Shown here in pieces: positions 8,982 through 10,401 of a DNA stretch of 10,401 nucleotides. Both the position numbers and the translations under genes were made by a program. A model generated the notes under the pieces. The model made no database searches. It was not told the origin of the DNA and saw only the letters and a list, made by a program, of their open reading frames with translations. Origin of the DNA: Bacillota bacterium (GTDB lineage: Bacteria; Bacillota_E; Sulfobacillia; Sulfobacillales; Sulfobacillaceae). Position 1 is the stretch's first letter, and each line of letters begins with the position of its first letter. The stretch is from contig JAKAAL010000087.1 in NCBI GenBank assembly GCA_021802375.1, forward strand, positions 1 to 10,401, read 5' to 3'.

Positions 8982-9992
8982 GTGAACCAAGAACTGCGGC
9001 AAGTGGCAGACGGCGTGTTTGCCACCTCACGAGCGGTGATGCAGTTGGAGGTGGCAGACGCGGTGGTGTTCGACGTCGATGGCGTCATCATCGATGTGCA
9101 CCAGAGCTATCCCTACGTCATTTGCCAGGCAGCGGAAAGCTATCTCCGCGAGATAGGCTTTTATGGCCAGAAGTCCCCGACCACCCCGGAAGAGACGACC
9201 TTTTTCAAAGCTGCTGGCGGCTTCAACAGTGACTGGAACTTAGCCCAAGGGATTGTCTTATGCTATCTGGCCAAGGCGATGGCAGAGGGCTCGCGGAACC
9301 TCGATGGCTTAGTTAGCTCCGCACCCGAACTGGAGACCATCGCTCGGGCCAGCGCGGAGTTTGGCGGGGGCCTACAGGGCTTGAGCCAGGCCTTGCAAAA
9401 CATGGTGGAAGTGCGCGATTGGCAGGAGGTCGAGGCCGAGTGGGACCGAGCGCGGATCACCCGCCTTTGCCAGCAGCACTATGCCGGGGACGAGGCCTCG
9501 ACCGTCTTTGGCCTGACCGACTCCGATTTTGCCAAGCCAGGCTTGATGAAGCGGGAAAAGCCGATCTTGTCGCGTAGCGTGCTTGAAGAGGCGGGGTTGG
9601 CTTACGGCATTTATACGGGCCGAAACTATCAAGAAACGGCCAAGGCCATGGAACTAGCTGGCATGCAGGGCATTTTTGCGCGCGCCGCCATGATTACGGA
9701 AACGGAAGGCTTAAAGAAGCCCAATCCCGAAGGCCTCTTCCGCCTGGCAGGCGTCTTAAAACCGCGCTTGATGGTCTTTTGTGGCGATAACCTAGATGAT
9801 TGGCAGACGGCCTCGCGCTACGAGGCGGAACGCTTGCCGGGTGGTCCGCCTTGTCTCTTCTGTGGCGTGCTCGACGGGTCGCCAGGGCCACTCTCTTACG
9901 GACTGTTTCGTGACCGAGGAGCCACGCTCTTGGCCAAGACCGCCGAAAACTTAGTGCATTTCGTGATGCAACGCCGAGCGGTGATGAACTAA
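8982..9992 (+). CDS. HAD-superfamily phosphatase-like hydrolase, TIGR01548-like
   Basis: A probable small-molecule phosphatase of the haloacid dehalogenase superfamily, 336 residues from GTG 8982. The four HAD motifs can be placed: motif I FDVDG with nucleophile Asp31 and acid/base Asp33; motif II Thr212 in YTGR; motif III Lys246 in KKPNPE; motif IV GDNLDD (268-273). Motifs I and II are about 180 residues apart, far more than a simple C1 cap needs, so the cap domain is enlarged. The segment FFKAAGGFNSDWNL after motif I recalls the HAD subfamily IA group modelled as TIGR01548, recognised from memory and not by search. The first 26 residues precede the core. The gene begins 2 bases after the eno stop and appears translationally coupled to it, so it probably works beside glycolysis. 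The substrate cannot be read from the sequence; phosphoglycolate-type or metabolite-repair phosphatase activity is possible. Confidence 0.85.
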   Translation: MNQELRQVADGVFATSRAVMQLEVADAVVFDVDGVIIDVHQSYPYVICQAAESYLREIGFYGQKSPTTPEETTFFKAAGGFNSDWNLAQGIVLCYLAKAMAEGSRNLDGLVSSAPELETIARASAEFGGGLQGLSQALQNMVEVRDWQEVEAEWDRARITRLCQQHYAGDEASTVFGLTDSDFAKPGLMKREKPILSRSVLEEAGLAYGIYTGRNYQETAKAMELAGMQGIFARAAMITETEGLKKPNPEGLFRLAGVLKPRLMVFCGDNLDDWQTASRYEAERLPGGPPCLFCGVLDGSPGPLSYGLFRDRGATLLAKTAENLVHFVMQRRAVMN

Positions 9993-10012
9993 TCTCGGCT
10001 TAACCCATCAGA

Positions 10013-10401
10013 CTAGTGCAGGCGAGCCTCCAGATCTTCGAGGCTCGCCTGCTTCGACTCTTGGCCGTAGGCGAGCGTGATGGCTACGGAGATGAGGGCG
10101 ACCAGGGAGACCAAATCAAAGCCTCGCCCGAGACCGACCGCGGCAATGAGGGTAGGGAAGGCATAGGGTCCGACCACGCCCCCAAGAAATCTGCCAATGG
10201 TTTCCACGGTGGCGGCCCCGGTGGTCCGTAGGGGCGTGGGGTACTGCTCGGCGTAGGACATCTTGAGCACGGGGAAGGTGCCGGTTCCGAAAAAGGACAT
10301 GAGCGCGCCATAGGCCAGCATCAAGCTCGGCGTGCGAGCGAGGCCAAAAAAGATTGCGGCCAGGCCGGCAATCCCCATGAAAATCACATACATCCACTTG
10401 C
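10013..10401 (-). CDS. MFS transporter, C-terminal part (5' end outside window)
   Basis: C-terminal part of a major facilitator superfamily permease, an integral membrane secondary transporter. The minus-strand frame runs off the right edge: codons upstream of the Met at 10393 remain open (Lys-Trp), so that Met is internal. About 129 residues are visible. They contain hydrophobic helices at the start (MYVIFMGIAGLAAIFFGLA), then a helix around LMLAYGALMSFFGTGTFP. Next comes the loop EQYPTPLRTTG, matching the E-x-Y-P-T-x-x-R-x-x-G loop found late in sugar- and acid-transporting MFS proteins. A helix with GRFLGGVVGP and a last helix (FDLVSLVALISVAITLAYG) follow, then a short charged tail. The substrate cannot be told. 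The gene converges on the glycolytic operon with 20 bases between the two stop codons. Confidence 0.85.
   Translation of the reverse strand, partial: KWMYVIFMGIAGLAAIFFGLARTPSLMLAYGALMSFFGTGTFPVLKMSYAEQYPTPLRTTGAATVETIGRFLGGVVGPYAFPTLIAAVGLGRGFDLVSLVALISVAITLAYGQESKQASLEDLEARLH
10018..10052. repeat. Perfect 13-bp inverted repeat at the convergent junction
   Basis: GCAGGCGAGCCTC (10018-10030) and its exact reverse complement (10040-10052) are separated by 9 bases containing AGATCT. The structure lies within the last codons of the MFS gene, two bases before its stop triplet in minus-strand reading, and 26 bases downstream of the HAD gene stop. No T-run follows on either strand, so it is not a classical intrinsic terminator. 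A strong hairpin here could still pause polymerase, protect 3' ends from exonucleases in both transcripts, or need Rho to act as a terminator. Confidence 0.7.

Overview
The window is a dense, almost fully coding stretch of a bacterial chromosome. It is moderately GC-rich (roughly 55-60 % by eye). Ten genes read left to right and one partial gene reads right to left at the far end. No gap between genes exceeds about 51 bases, so there is no gene-free stretch to describe. I see no RNA gene, insertion sequence, CRISPR array or phage gene. The purine-rich Shine-Dalgarno sequences, the use of GTG and TTG starts, a GapA very like those of bacilli, and the gap-pgk-tpi-gpmI-eno order all suggest a Gram-positive (Firmicutes-type) bacterium. 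A GC-rich, possibly thermophilic or acidophilic clostridial/Sulfobacillus-like lineage is my guess only.

Region 1 (1-3065) is the phosphate-uptake module: pstC (5' end outside the window), pstA, pstB and phoU. The genes overlap by 4 bases or are separated by 4-8 bases. PstC and PstA form the membrane channel, PstB is the ATPase, and PhoU is the regulator tying transport to phosphate signalling. The binding protein PstS is not in view and presumably lies upstream.

Region 2 (3103-8979) is the complete triose-phosphate half of glycolysis down to phosphoenolpyruvate: gapA, pgk, tpiA, gpmI and eno, each with intact catalytic residues. It starts only 37 bases after phoU with no recognisable terminator between them. 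The repressor gene cggR, which precedes gapA in Bacillus, is absent, and the phosphate module occupies that place. GAPDH consumes inorganic phosphate, so co-transcription would make physiological sense, but this is inference.

Region 3 (8982-9992) is a HAD-superfamily phosphatase-like gene whose GTG start lies 2 bases after the eno stop. Its ribosome binding site sits inside the last eno codons, so it looks like the last member of the glycolytic operon. Its substrate is unknown; a metabolite-clearing role is a reasonable hypothesis.

Region 4 (10013-10401, minus strand) is the C-terminal end of a major facilitator superfamily transporter converging on the operon. A perfect 13-bp inverted repeat lies at the convergent junction, inside the 3' end of the transporter gene.

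The window is mostly conserved housekeeping biology. I do not see a wholly new system. The points worth a second look are the pst-phoU/glycolysis junction, the HAD gene coupled to eno, an unusual substitution at the triosephosphate isomerase dimer interface, the gpmI start region, and the junction inverted repeat.
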